Part shown: piece by piece, positions 44,009 to 54,392 of the stretch | Layout of the letters: every line of letters begins with the position of its first letter | Numbering within the stretch: the stretch's first letter is position 1 | Source: Rhabdophis nuchalis | Taxonomy: Eukaryota; Chordata; Lepidosauria; Squamata; Natricidae | NCBI GenBank assembly: GCA_039707465.1 | Contig: CM077648.1 | Coordinates: forward strand, 17,295,619 to 17,359,618 | Length of the DNA stretch: 64,000 nucleotides | Direction of reading: 5' to 3' | Notes under the pieces: model-generated | The model's database searches: none | Seen by the model: the letters and a program-made list of their open reading frames with translations, nothing else | What the model was told of the DNA's origin: nothing | Position numbers and translations under genes: made by a program

Positions 44009-45305
44009 ATTAGAATCACTGGATAGAGTTGGGTCTAGATTTGCACCATTTTGGGGGGGGAAACTGATGTTATCTATTCTGTATTTTTTTTTATTTCTGA
44101 GGTTATCCAATTTTTTTATGCTAGGGTATATAAAATCTGGTAAAAAGCTAGCAAAATCCTTCAAGTACACTTAGAAATAGACGATTAGACTTTATTGTTT
44201 TCCTGTTCCTCCTCTCAAAAAACCCCCACATTAAGACGCATATCCTTTGATGTAAGAGAAGACAGGATAGCACCGAAAAGCTTTGATGTAATTATAGGGT
44301 TTAATAATCCTTGTCGTCTAAATTACTAGCTTTACATGAGTGGACCTTCAACTTTGATATTTTCTAGAAGCTATAGAAAATGTTATTGTCTTTATCATGA
44401 GGTTGTTCACTTAATGTCCTTATGTACCATCAGTGAAATATCTGGCCTTATAATGACTCGCAGAACTAACATTATAAAAAGGATTCCCCTACTGAAACTG
44501 ATGAAATACATTTGCAGCAAAAATAATTGCATTTTACTTAAAAAAACAATCTGTTTAGTAAGTCTTATCTCTTGTGAATATGCTTCAGCATTGCAGATGC
44601 TTAGATTCTAAATGCAGTTCCCAAAAATATCCAAATTGTTTGAGTACTATGTACAAGCATATTTTCTTATATACAAACGAAAAATCATTATGTTCAGCAT
44701 GCAGATAAGATGGCAAAACTTTTAAAAGTGCTAATAGGATTTACCCTTAGATTAAATATAGGTGAAAGTGTCAGTAGTTATACTTAGAGAAAATCTGGAC
44801 TATTTTGAGCAGATTTAATTATGTCTTGCTTTTACACATGGGACAGAATAATGCATTTCCATAGCCAAATATGTATTAGCTGTGATGATTACCTCCATTA
44901 TGTCATATTTCAACCTATTATTTTTAGTGTCTAAAAGGGATATTTAGGTAGCAAGATTTTCCAAATAGATTTGCTGTACTTTGAAATGCAATCTAGCTAA
45001 GTTCCTGAATTGTCTAAACATCAGATTCTACAAGTGTACCAAGGTTCATTTATATTTATATATCCATTTATATGGTAATGTCACAAGGCACACTTAGTAG
45101 CTTATGAGAAGCAAGACCCTTCTAAATTAGACTAGTCTTTTTTAGCGTATGCAACATTTATTGCAAATGAAATTTCAAGTCAATTTGAATCCCAGATTTT
45201 GGTCATGGCCCCACTTGGGTAACTTTTGCTTCTTAGATCAGTAATTCTATCATGCTAAGATTAAAATATGCTCAGATTGAGCCTAACGTTTCATTATTCC
45301 CACGT
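44009..45305. other. No recognisable feature
   Basis: About 1.3 kb of AT-rich, unique-looking sequence, the longest stretch in this part of the window without an identifiable repeat. Confidence 0.5.
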
Positions 45306-45379
45306 AATTTTTCAGGATGATAATAAAGAAAGCTTGATTTCAATAAACCAAGTGTTCTTTATTATCATCCTGAAAAATT
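45306..45379. repeat. Perfect 25-bp-arm hairpin
   Basis: Arm 1 (45,306-45,330) starts aatttttcaggatgataa. Arm 2 (45,355-45,379) is its exact reverse complement. The loop is 24 nt (45,331-45,354). It is not part of any repeat family I recognise in the window. Confidence 0.9.
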
Positions 45380-45454
45380 GAAAGAATGTATGGAAAATAA
45401 GCAATATAAGGGAAGATTAATTTATCTGGCTATCTATCAAAACTCTGTAATCAA

Positions 45455-45850
45455 AATCCAGTTTTTGTTAACCCTTCAGTTGACCTGCTCAGAGCCATAT
45501 TGGAGATTCAATGTTCCCATACTGGAGTTGAGAGGGAGGGAAGGGGGATTAGAGATAGAGAGGTTTGTGTAGCCAAAACAAAATATTTTCTCTTGAAAAC
45601 CAAGGACATTCTCAGACCTAGACTGTGGAAGGAAGATTGAGGTCACCAGATGACCAGACAGCATCTTGATTGGACCATGTGACTGATTGTTTGGGGTTGT
45701 GAGAAAACTTTCTTTTAGCTAGGTGGGAGCCTTCAGAATCAGTTTTCACCAGATCTGTGCCAATATGATATTTCTAATAAAGCTATTCTTTAATGAATCT
45801 ACCTGCCCCAGAGTATTGCTTCCTGTGGATTACTTGAATCCGCAGTTTCA
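45455..45850 (+). mobile_element. Degraded LTR
   Basis: Shares ordered blocks with 49,563-49,983 and 54,393-54,690: gtagccaaaac, aaccaagg, ttggaccatgtgactg, cagttttcacc, and the aataaag signal after gtgccaatatg. Ends unclear. Confidence 0.6.
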
Positions 45851-46439
45851 TTGTTGTTGTTCATTTCAATCTATATCCCACTTTTCAACTTGGAAACCCC
45901 CCCCCCCCCCAGCATATGCGGTCTATTTTTCTTAACTCAAAAAGTCTATAAGAACCACACAGAATTTACATAGGGATGCTAAATCAGAGACAGAAATTGA
46001 GCAATGGGCCCTCATATGGATCCTCTAATTCTTCTAACTATATTCTAAGAAAAAAAATGGTTTATTTTTTAAATTAACAGGTATCAATAGTCAGTAGTTA
46101 TGCTTTTCATCTCTAAATGACCTCATTGGTCACCAATGAGAAATCAATATTTTTCCTGTTCCTAACAATATTAAGAAAACAGAGATTTGGTCTAAGATAA
46201 CTTATAAGGGAGGAACATGGCTCCTTGCTCTTCTATTATGCTACCTACTATTGCTTTTATTAGTCCTTGCAAACTAATGTCTATGTTTCCTAAGAATACA
46301 AATTATATATTTGAATTCAATTGGATTCTAATAGTGTTTTGTAGTTACTGAAGCTTCTAATGTTGTTGTTATTATATGCTGTAATTCTATTTTTATATAA
46401 CTCAGTTAACGTTGAGCAGCCCACTCTGAACAGATGGGG
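45851..46439. other. No recognisable feature; C run
   Basis: C run at 45,897-45,910, otherwise AT-rich. Confidence 0.4.
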
Positions 46440-47125
46440 AGGGATAAGATACCACCTATCTTCAGTCTACAGCGTGGCCCTTGTAGCAATTCCAAGAGAA
46501 TTCCAAAACCAATTGGAGTGGTGCGTACCGACTGGAACCCACCTCTGGTATATATATATCCCCACCGACCCCCACACAATGTATACTGACATACGCCATG
46601 AACACATGACCAGACCTCAAACTCGGAGCCAAACCAAAGCCCAGAATGTTACAACACAGCCAACTACCCAGGATGTTGAAGCACAGGACTCAGGCTGTCA
46701 CTACACTAGAACTCAGGATGTCATCACACAGCCCATTACCCAGGTCGTTACAACACAAAAGACTAATGAGCACACAGCCCGTACCTCAGCCACACAGGAT
46801 GTTACAAAACAGCCAACTAATCTACAAACGTCAACTCCATCAACAAATCAATGTGTAACAACACAGCCAACCAACCCGCTTACAGCAACAAAGCCAGCAC
46901 TTCCCAGCTCCCCACCAATATTTATAGAGAGACAGCAGCTCCGGTCATGCTTTGTTCGTACAAGCACGAAGCTGAAGGCATCAGCCTGAAGATGGCGAGT
47001 GGGACCTTGTTGAAACGTCGCCAAGATACCCTCAATCTTACACGGGAAAAGACCCAAATACACCAAGTCCTGCATAGATATATCAGAATGCAGATACTAA
47101 GAGAACTTTCCTATAGAAATACATT
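46440..47125 (+). mobile_element. Hammerhead-ended repeat with Thr/Gln-rich coding-like segment
   Basis: The plus-strand frame runs through to 46,989, and its downstream half consists of imperfect repeats of TQPTTQDV-like residues. At DNA level the block cccagaatgttacaacacag recurs about five times with variation. The frame ends two bases into the hammerhead-like core at 46,984-47,022. Beyond it comes acacgggaaaagacccaaat. The layout of repeat region, core and short tail suggests the terminal region of a Penelope-like or similar ribozyme-bearing retroelement. The frame start inside AT-rich upstream sequence (46,360) is arbitrary. I do not recognise the protein, and the frame may be an accident of a repeat lacking stops. 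Boundaries approximate. Confidence 0.45.
46984..47022 (+). ncRNA. Hammerhead-ribozyme-like motif, family C, best-preserved conserved blocks
   Basis: CUGAAGA core (fits CUGANGA, 46,986-46,992), then UG, stem II arms GCGAG and CUUGU (five pairs, two G-U), U, then intact GAAAC and GUC (47,012-47,019). Stem I can form at least two pairs (GC with GC). All conserved catalytic blocks are intact. Stem II has a different sequence from families A and B. Confidence 0.6.
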
Positions 47126-47642
47126 ATATTAATAAAAATAACATAGAAACGTCAAGCGCTATGGGCATACCTTTCAGCCTTCTGACATTAGAGCGCTCAC
47201 CCACAACAATGCATTTCAGACATGGCATCCCAACTATCAGAGATCAGATGAATGTGCTTATGAATCAATCCAAAGTGATTTCTGTTTTCTTATTTCCTGA
47301 CTGTTTTACTTTACCAAGCATCACGGTAAAATGAAAAAGAGCACAGCACAATTACAAATTAGTACTGGATATTTCCCAGAGTCTGATCCAGTGGAGAGTG
47401 ATAGGAAATGATTTGTTTAGTCCCTGTGGAGTAGACTGCCAGATGTCTCCCTGTTTCAGCTGTCCCAGACAATTAGAACGTGAAAGGGTAGGATTTGCAA
47501 CATTTGATAAAGAAGCAGTAGGCTTGACCCCATTTGTTGTAATATACATTGGAATTTAAGTCCTAGAAACACAGCTGGGAGCAAAATACAGCGGATCAAA
47601 AAGCATTAATGTATGCATAAGATATACAGTATATGACCTGAT
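47126..47642. other. No recognisable feature
   Basis: Nothing assignable. Confidence 0.4.
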
Positions 47643-48444
47643 CAGTGGTGGGTTCCTACAGGTTCGGCCGAATAGATAGTAACTTGGCGGCCTGGGTCAT
47701 TGGAACCGGTAGCGACCCAGGCCTGCCACACCCCCAAACCAGTTCTCTTATGGCAGCGCCATCAAAGCGCTCCATGGCTCGGGACCTAGCTACCTGCGGG
47801 ATCGGATCCTGCCCCATACATCCTCACGGCCGATTCGCTCGCACAGAGAGGGACTTCTCCGGGTGCCGTCCACTAGACTTTGTCAGCGGGCGACGCCCAG
47901 GGGAAGGGCCTTCTCTGTGGCGGGCCCAGCCCTCTGGAACGACCTTCCCCCCGATATTAGAACAACCACGGACCTCCGCTCCTTCCGTCTGAAACTTAAA
48001 ACACATCTTTTTCGCTTGGCCGGCCTAGGATAGTCTCTTCTGATTGTTTAGGGATTTTTAGTAAATATTTGGGAATTTTAGCGCAGGGTTTTCTGTTTAA
48101 TATGCCTTTTAGTCAGTATTTATGTATGTTTATTGTTCTATATTTTGTATTTTTTCTAACTTTTTAATTCCCTGTGCCCCGCCTCGAGTCCCTTCGGGGA
48201 GAGAGAGCGGGTTATAAATAAAAATTATTATTATTATTATTATTATCTTGTTTTTCGGTTCTGAACATGCGCAGAACAATGTTCCTTGCAAAAATTATTA
48301 TTATTTTCATTTTTTTAAGGTTTTGCACATGTGCAGACCTTTTTATTTGCAAATGCGCACGTGCGCGAGAGCGAAGCCAGCGAGCGTGTGAAAAATTTTT
48401 ATGTGCACTGAACCAGCAATAATGCCACCAGCAACCCACCTCTG
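47643..48444. mobile_element. hAT element with nested L2
   Basis: Starts CAGTGGTGGGTTCCTACAGG, ends GCAACCCACCTCTG. Perfect duplication gacctgat (47,635-47,642 and 48,445-48,452). Same family as 35,709-35,935, which shows the uninterrupted target. Confidence 0.9.
47763..48244 (+). mobile_element. L2-type LINE 3' end inside hAT
   Basis: Encodes GPSLWRAQPSGTTFPP and related out-of-phase blocks of the L2 C-terminus, with the true frame interrupted. 3' UTR gcgcagggttttc and ccctgtgccccgcctcgag, then (ATT)n. Confidence 0.8.
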
Positions 48445-48452
48445 GACCTGAT

Positions 48453-49061
48453 AAGCTAAACATCCAAGATATACACAAACATTCCTGGGAGATGGTGGTA
48501 TTGTGAGCCTCATGCGGCTCTCTGATCTACTAGCATTAACTATATACAGTGCAAGGAGAACTTTATGAAAGCTAAAAACTCTGTTGTTCAATATTGGGAA
48601 GAGAGGGCGAGGTTCATTCTGGCTCCTTCTCTCAAGTCTCACATTCCATTCTTCAGATGTTCACTTAAAAAAAATGAAACAAAGCAAAGGCTTGTTCTGT
48701 ACTTGCTGTCATCCTACTTTGTGTCGTTGGATTTTGCTGCCATTCCTAAAATATATGCAGAGGATACAGACTAGTAGCGGGCTCTATGAGCTTGCAGAAG
48801 TTGCTCAGCTACAATTCTTTAGAAGTGGAAGTGATGGCCACTGCAGAAGTATAAGTTGAAAAGTTCCCAGACCATTGTAGGTATATGTATATATCTACGG
48901 CAACATTTACTCCCATTCTTCTGTCCGTCTTGGCCTCGTTCAGTTATTTCTTCATCAATTTTCTTGCATAAGAATCATTCAATGTGAAGGCATTCAACTT
49001 TTATATTTCTCCTCCCTTTTTCATACCATCCCATTTACACAGACCAAGTCTATCAGGATTT
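48453..49061. other. No recognisable feature
   Basis: Nothing assignable. Confidence 0.4.
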
Positions 49062-49280
49062 CTTCTTCTTCTTTTTATGACCCTGTAATCCCTTAATTCG
49101 GGGTTCAGTGGAGTGGAGCATTTACTGGCTGGATGCCCTTCTTGTTACCTGCATGGAGTTTATAGCAGGTATTTTCTCTTTGTGCCCTAGGAGAGAATCA
49201 TCTGCCGCTACCTAGGACTGAACTCTCAACTTTCTGAATGGGAAGTGAGTGCCTTGACCACCAGGCCACTCCAAGTCTAT
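49062..49280 (-). mobile_element. tRNA-derived SINE, minus orientation
   Basis: Minus-strand head ggagtggcctggtggtcaag (A box region), then gagttcagtcctagg (B box region). The tail is agaagaagaag-like. A different family from 7,486 and 10,645. The tRNA resemblance is limited to the head. Confidence 0.6.
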
Positions 49281-49562
49281 CAAGAATTACTGATGAGAAA
49301 TCAACAAATAATAGCATATGTTTTCAAGTGGTAATATCAATTGCATGGTCACGCATTTCCAGGAAAAAATGGTTTTGGAATAACCTAAGATGGGTTGTTC
49401 TCTGATTTCTTTCTCATATACAAATGTGTTTTGAAAATGCTAAGTGTCCTTGCTTGGTTTAGACAACATAGCAAAAGGCAGAGAGTGGACAACTTAAGAA
49501 GGGTTATACATACCTAGATACATGGGAAATATGAACAGGTTTTTGGCATGGTGAAATGGTTC
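49281..49562. other. No recognisable feature
   Basis: Nothing assignable. Confidence 0.4.
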
Positions 49563-49983
49563 TGTCAGGCCTGCAACCATCTTTTATTTTGGATCTTTGG
49601 CCTGCCACACTTTCTATTATTCTGTTATTCTACTATGCATTTTCTATGTTGGGAAAATGGGAGGCGAGATTGTAGGAATGAGATGTGATGTAGCCATAAC
49701 AAAATTCTTTCTAGAAAACCAAGGTCATGCTTTGTCTTTGCACCTCTGACTGGAACTGGATGGGTGGAATTGCCAGCATGGCAGTGGAAGATTGGACCAT
49801 GTGATAGACTTATGGGTGTGGGGACAAGATCTTGAACTTTCAACTAGGTGGGGAAAGCCGGGAAGCCTTCAGATTCGGGTTTCCCCAGATGTGCCAACAT
49901 GGCTCTCTTAATAAATTGGAACTTTGAGCAATACTTTGCTTTGGACTCTGATTTACTTTTGGATGCTATTTGGAACCCTGACA
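49563..49983 (+). mobile_element. Solo LTR, 421 bp
   Basis: Starts TGTCAGGCC and ends ACCCTGACA, so the ends are inverted repeats, with a perfect 5-bp duplication ggttc (49,558-49,562 and 49,984-49,988). An aataaa signal follows catggctctctt. No internal genes. The same LTR family is at 470, 45,455 and 54,393. Recombination between two LTRs is the usual origin of a solo LTR (known biology). Confidence 0.9.
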
Positions 49984-49988
49984 GGTTC

Positions 49989-50438
49989 ATTCATAACTTT
50001 GTTTCCTAAATCAAGAAATGGTAACCCAAACATAGGCTTAACATTATTTCTATAGGTGTGTTTGCATGTGTGTGTGTTATTCATAGCAAAAATACATATC
50101 TGAGACAGCCTTCTATGAATCATGTTAACGCTGAGTCATTCTATTAATAAAAGTCTAATATTAGTAGCTCATGAGATTAGCTATTTAATTGAATATTCAT
50201 GCAACCTCTTATAAATTCATTAACTAGGGTTTTATTGAAAGTGAACACTTTAATTTCAAGTTTCAAGAAGTATCGCTTCTTTTTCTCTCTCTTAAGATTT
50301 ATCTGTACAGCACCATTAAGTTTCTTCTTTCTGGTGTTCTGCCTCCTTTGCCTCTTAAACAATTAAGAACTGTTTAAGTTCTTAAGTTCCTGTCTAGACC
50401 GGACACCTGCTTGAAGGTATTCAGACTGTCCCCTAGGC
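49989..50438. other. No recognisable feature
   Basis: AT-rich; nothing assignable. Confidence 0.4.
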
Positions 50439-50767
50439 CAGGGGTCCCCAACCCCCGGTCCGTGGATCGGTGCCGGTCCATGGCTTGATAGGAACCGGGC
50501 CGCAGGACCGGAGAGGAGGAGGAGGGAGGAAGGGACAGCCCCTGGACAGAGCGCACGCCGGGGGCGGGAGAGCGCAGATGCGGCTGCTCACTCCATTGGG
50601 GGCCGAGAGGGGTGAGTGAGCCGACTCACCCCCCCCTACGTGCATGCGCCACCTGTTCCCCCTCCCCCCAAGGTCCCCCTCTACGCCACCCGAGTCATGC
50701 CCACCGGTCCGCAGAATTTTTTTTAAATGAAACCGGTCCCTGGTGCCAAAAAGGTTGGGGACCCCTG
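50439..50767. mobile_element. hAT-type element, CAGGGGTCCCCAACC family
   Basis: Ends CAGGGGTCCCCAACC and GGTTGGGGACCCCTG are perfect 15-bp inverted repeats. Perfect duplication ccctaggc (50,431-50,438 and 50,768-50,775). CpG-rich interior. Confidence 0.95.
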
Positions 50768-51074
50768 CCCTAGGCTATGACATCCTCCCATGGACAATTG
50801 CTCTGCTGCTGTGCTCTCCTTCCTTTCTTCTTTGCTTGTGATGGTAGATGGGGAAACTAATACTTTAAAACTGTAGCAGAAAAAAGTATATGGAGGTTGC
50901 ATGTGTGATGGGAAGGGAGAGTATAAGCATTCTCACCCATTCTCACCCTTCATAAATAGTGCTGGCCCTTTCTGGTAATAACTCAACCAAGCAGTGCTTA
51001 AAGGATGTTTATTATGTCCTCGATAGACTTGATCTAATGGTTATCTAACATTTAATAAAAAAATAAAGGGATGT

Positions 51075-51575
51075 GATCACTCAGCAGTTAAAGATGCTTA
51101 GCTGTAAAGCTCACAGCTTGGTTTGAGACCAGAGTTCTACGTGAGAGGGTAACCTCCCAAGCCAGTTCCTATTAACATAGTTTGAAAGCATGCAAATGCA
51201 AGTAGATAAATAGGTACCACTTCAGTGGGAAAGAAACAGCATTCTGTGTACAGAGCCATGGTAGCACAATGGTTAGAATGCGGTACTGCAGGCTACTTCT
51301 GCTGACTGCTGGCTGCCTGCTATTTGGCAGTTCGGATCTCACTGGGTTCAAGGTTGACTCAGCCTTCCATCCTTCTGAGGTCAGTAAAATGAGGACCCAG
51401 ATTGTTGGGGGCAATTTGCTGGTCTGTAAACCGCTTAGAGAGAGCTGTAAAGCACTGTGAAATGGTACATAAGTCTAAATGCTATTGCTGTTGCTATAGT
51501 CATGCTGACCACATGGTCATGGAAATGTCTTCGGACAATGCTGGCTCCCTTGGCTAAGAAACTGAAATGAGATGT
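51075..51575 (+). mobile_element. Long SINE split by another SINE
   Basis: Left part 51,075-51,247 (agatgcttagctgtaaagc, aaataggtaccac) and right part 51,498-51,575 (gaccacatggtcatgg, gtcttcggacaatgc) are the 10,645 family. The gap between them holds the SINE at 51,248-51,497. Confidence 0.7.
51248..51497 (+). mobile_element. tRNA-derived SINE inside SINE
   Basis: Head agccatggtagcacaatgg (A box), agttcggatctcac (B box), body ccttccatccttctgaggtc, tail aagtctaaatgctattgct. Same family as 7,486, 32,955 and 61,379. Confidence 0.75.
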
Positions 51576-51648
51576 CCACAAAGCCATGCCCGCAAAGCCA
51601 AGCCACACCCACAGAACCAATAGTAAAGCATTTTGAATCTCACCACTG
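51576..51648. mobile_element. hAT end fragment
   Basis: Contains cacccacagaaccaatag and ttgaatctcaccactg, the right end of the CAGNGGTGG family; the left end is missing. Confidence 0.55.
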
Positions 51649-51852
51649 CCAGTTCATGAACAGATAATTATTTAAAAGTTCATTGCAATGCATCGGAAAT
51701 CCTAAACCAACATTCAAGGTTGCAGTGCAGGTTATCAAGAATATGAAAGGATACACTTGGCAGCAAAGTTTCAGATCTCACTGCCAGCTACCCTGTTTCC
51801 TGGGAAATAAGACCTCCCTGGATAATAAGCCCAAGTGGGCTTTTGAGCAATA

Positions 51853-52760
51853 CAATACAATACAATAACAGAGTTGGAAGGGACCTTGTAGGTCTTCTAG
51901 TCCAACCCCTGCGTGGGCAGGAGCCTTATACCATTTCAGACAAATGGCTATCTAACATCTTTTTAAAGACTTCCAGGGTTGGGGCATTCACAACTTCTGG
52001 AGGCAAGCTGTTCCAGAGGTTAATTGTTCTAACTGTCAGGAAATTTCTCCTTAGTTCTAAGTTGCTTCTCTCCTTGATTAGTTTCTACCCCTTGCTTCTT
52101 GTCCTGCCCCCAGGTGCCTTGGAGAATAGTTTGGCTCCCTCTTCTTTGTGGCACCCTCTGAGATATCGGAACACTGCTATCATGTCTCCCCTGGTCCTTC
52201 TCTTCATCAAACTAGACATACCCAGCTCCTGCAACCGTTCTTCATCTGTTTTAGTCTCCAGTTCCCTAATCATCTTGGTTGCTCTTCTCTGCACTCTTTC
52301 CAGAGTCTCCACGTCTTTTCTACATCGTGGCGACCAAAACTGTATGCAGTATTCCAAGTGTGGCCTTACCAAGGCACTATACAGTGGCATTAACACTTCA
52401 CGTGATCTAGATTCTATCCCTCTGTTTATGCAGCCTAGAACTGTGTTGGCTTTTTTGGCAGCTGCTGCACACTGCTGGCTCATATTTAAATGGTTGTCCA
52501 CTAAGATTCCTAGTTCCCTCTCACAGTTGCTACTATTGAGCAAGGTACCACCTATACTGTACCTGTGCATTTTGTTTTTCTTGCCTAAATGTAGAACCTT
52601 ACTTTTTTCACAATTGAATTTCATTTTATTAGATAGTGCCCAATGTTCAAGTTTGTCTAGATCCTTCTGTATCTTAAGCCTATCTTCTGGAGTGTTGGCT
52701 ATTCCGGCCAGCTTGGTGTCGTCTGCAAATTTGATGAGTTCCCCATTAATGCACATGCAT
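51853..52760 (-). mobile_element. CR1 LINE, 5'-truncated
   Basis: Minus strand: ORF2 C-terminal half, then the 3' end gttggactagaagacctac with an (ATTGT)n-type tail. The longest CR1 copy in the window. Confidence 0.9.
51930..52756 (-). pseudogene. CR1 ORF2, RT palm to C-terminus
   Basis: The minus-strand frame begins near the reverse-transcriptase active site: IKFADDTKLAGI contains FADD, the CR1 form of the YADD catalytic motif. It continues LDKLEHWALSNKMKFNCEKS and KVLHLGKKN, then ERELGILVDNHLNMS, PLYSALVRPHLEYCIQFWSP and DVETLERVQRRATKMIREL. A TAG stop replaces a tryptophan codon present in the copy at 5,522-5,969 (end of the open frame at 52,085). The frame then resumes through the WNSLPPEVV region. 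The protein-like part spans about 270 of 900-1,000 residues. The stop and the missing endonuclease make it inactive. Confidence 0.9.
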
Positions 52761-52951
52761 TAAAACAAGCTCTCCCCTGAAAATAAGCCCTACCTGAAAA
52801 TATTGCAACACAGCAAGCAGCCATGAGGTAACCACTCTCGCTGCCTCCTGCACCTCAAAAATAATAAGACCTCCCCGAAAATAAGGCCAAGCGCTTATTT
52901 TGGGGGTCAAAAGAAAATAAGACCCTGTCTTATTTTCGGGAAAACATGGTA

Positions 52952-53362
52952 GAGAAAAAGGGAGTTCCAACTATCCGATATAGAGCTGGCTGTTTACCGC
53001 TGCATAAAATGACGGCGTACAATGATTTGTCGATGTTTTTGACAAATGACCTTCTTTAGAAAAGCTAAAGTGTCAGCAACACAGGAGGAGTACTGAGGCA
53101 GCACACCAAGACAGTTTAACTTTTCTATTCAAATGATCTATTTATCCCAGTCCCAGAAGAAAGCAATCAAGGAGGACTGTCTCTTGAAGAGAAAATGAAA
53201 AATGAATCTAGCTCTGTCTTGAAATGAGTGAGGGGGCAGAGCGCTTGCTTTAATTTCTAATCTGAGATGTTTATTTTGGCTATCGGTTAAAAGCTGCTGA
53301 CTAGGTCAAATGCAACATTAATGCATAATTGTAATTTGTCTGAGATAACCTTGAATGTGTTA
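52952..53362. other. No recognisable feature
   Basis: Nothing assignable. Confidence 0.4.
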
Positions 53363-53633
53363 CAGGGGTGAAATCCAGCAGGTTCTGGAGAACCGGTAGC
53401 AGAAATTTTGAGTAGTTCGGAGAACCGATAGCAGAATTTTTGAGTAGTTCAGAGAACTGGCAGAGGAAATTTTGAGCAGTTTGGAGAACCAGCAAATACC
53501 ACCTCTGGCTGGCCCCAGAGTTGGGAATGGGGATTTTGCAGTATCCTTCCCCTGCCATGCTCACCAAGCCACACCATGCCCACCAAGCCACGCCCACAGA
53601 ACCAGTAGTAAAAAAATCTGAATTTCACCACTG
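53363..53633. mobile_element. hAT-type non-autonomous transposon
   Basis: Starts CAGGGGTGAAATCC, ends GAATTTCACCACTG. A local triplication of the tttgagtagttcggagaacc block lies at 53,400-53,480. Duplication not clear. Confidence 0.8.
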
Positions 53634-54184
53634 GTTACGGGCTATATTACTATACTTAATTTGGCTTTCCATTATTTGTTTCTTGTTAAAGTGCTGAGGC
53701 TACAACCCCCAGCATTGCATAGAATTGAAACAAATCATTATATGCTCTCGAAATTATTGAAGTATCCGCTTTGAAGTATCAGCTTTGAACTATGGATAAG
53801 ACAGTGGTGGGGTGATCACATTTTATAAAGTTATAATATGGGTTTGACTGATTAGGACATACTCAATGTGTGGTTTGTAAAGAGTGGTTTACAGCCTAGT
53901 CTATGTAAAGTACTGTACTATGTGTTCATAGGTGAAATTATAATTAAAACAAGCCTTAGTTTAATGTGACATGTGAAACTAAATGCATATAGTTCATTTA
54001 GGGCATGGCAATCCAATTTTGCTGTTTCTTATTCCTACTAGCTTGAGTAGAAAGTAAAATATGGAAGTATATGCACTGAAGGTAACATATTGCAAACCAT
54101 GCTTAAGCAATTCTAGTTTCACAGATTAACCATCAATAAACATTAGATTAACCTGATCCATATTGGGCTATGTCTGGGTTGTTT
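53634..54184. other. No recognisable feature
   Basis: Nothing assignable. Confidence 0.4.
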
Positions 54185-54390
54185 GTTTATTTATATCCCA
54201 CCTTTATTCTTTTTAGGAATACCTTAAGACCTTAAGTGAACATATATAATACTTCTTCCTCCTCCTATTTCCCCCCCAATAATCCTCTGAGATAGACTGG
54301 GCTGTGAAAGAGTGGCTGGCCCACAGTCACTCAACTGGTTTTCATGCCTAAGGCGGAACTAGAATTCACAGCCTCCTGTTTTCTAACCAG
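54185..54390 (-). mobile_element. Old interspersed repeat, LINE/SINE 3' type
   Basis: Words tttatatcccacctttatt, then ctggcccacagtcactc and catgcctaaggcggaactag are those of an old amniote interspersed repeat. Family name uncertain. Confidence 0.45.
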
Positions 54391-54392
54391 AT

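Larger units (their letters stand above)
51791..52949. mobile_element. TA-flanked MITE with nested CR1
   Basis: Ends ccctgtttcctgggaaataa and the complement ttattttcgggaaaacatgg. Each is bordered by TA (51,789-51,790 and 52,950-52,951). The family has the same TA plus ccgtatttt-type design as 60,093-60,464. The CR1 at 51,853-52,760 interrupts it. Confidence 0.75.

Noticed and set aside
52085..52756. 223-residue intact gene
   Set aside because: It is CR1 ORF2 with a truncated start and an in-frame stop where the sister copy has tryptophan.
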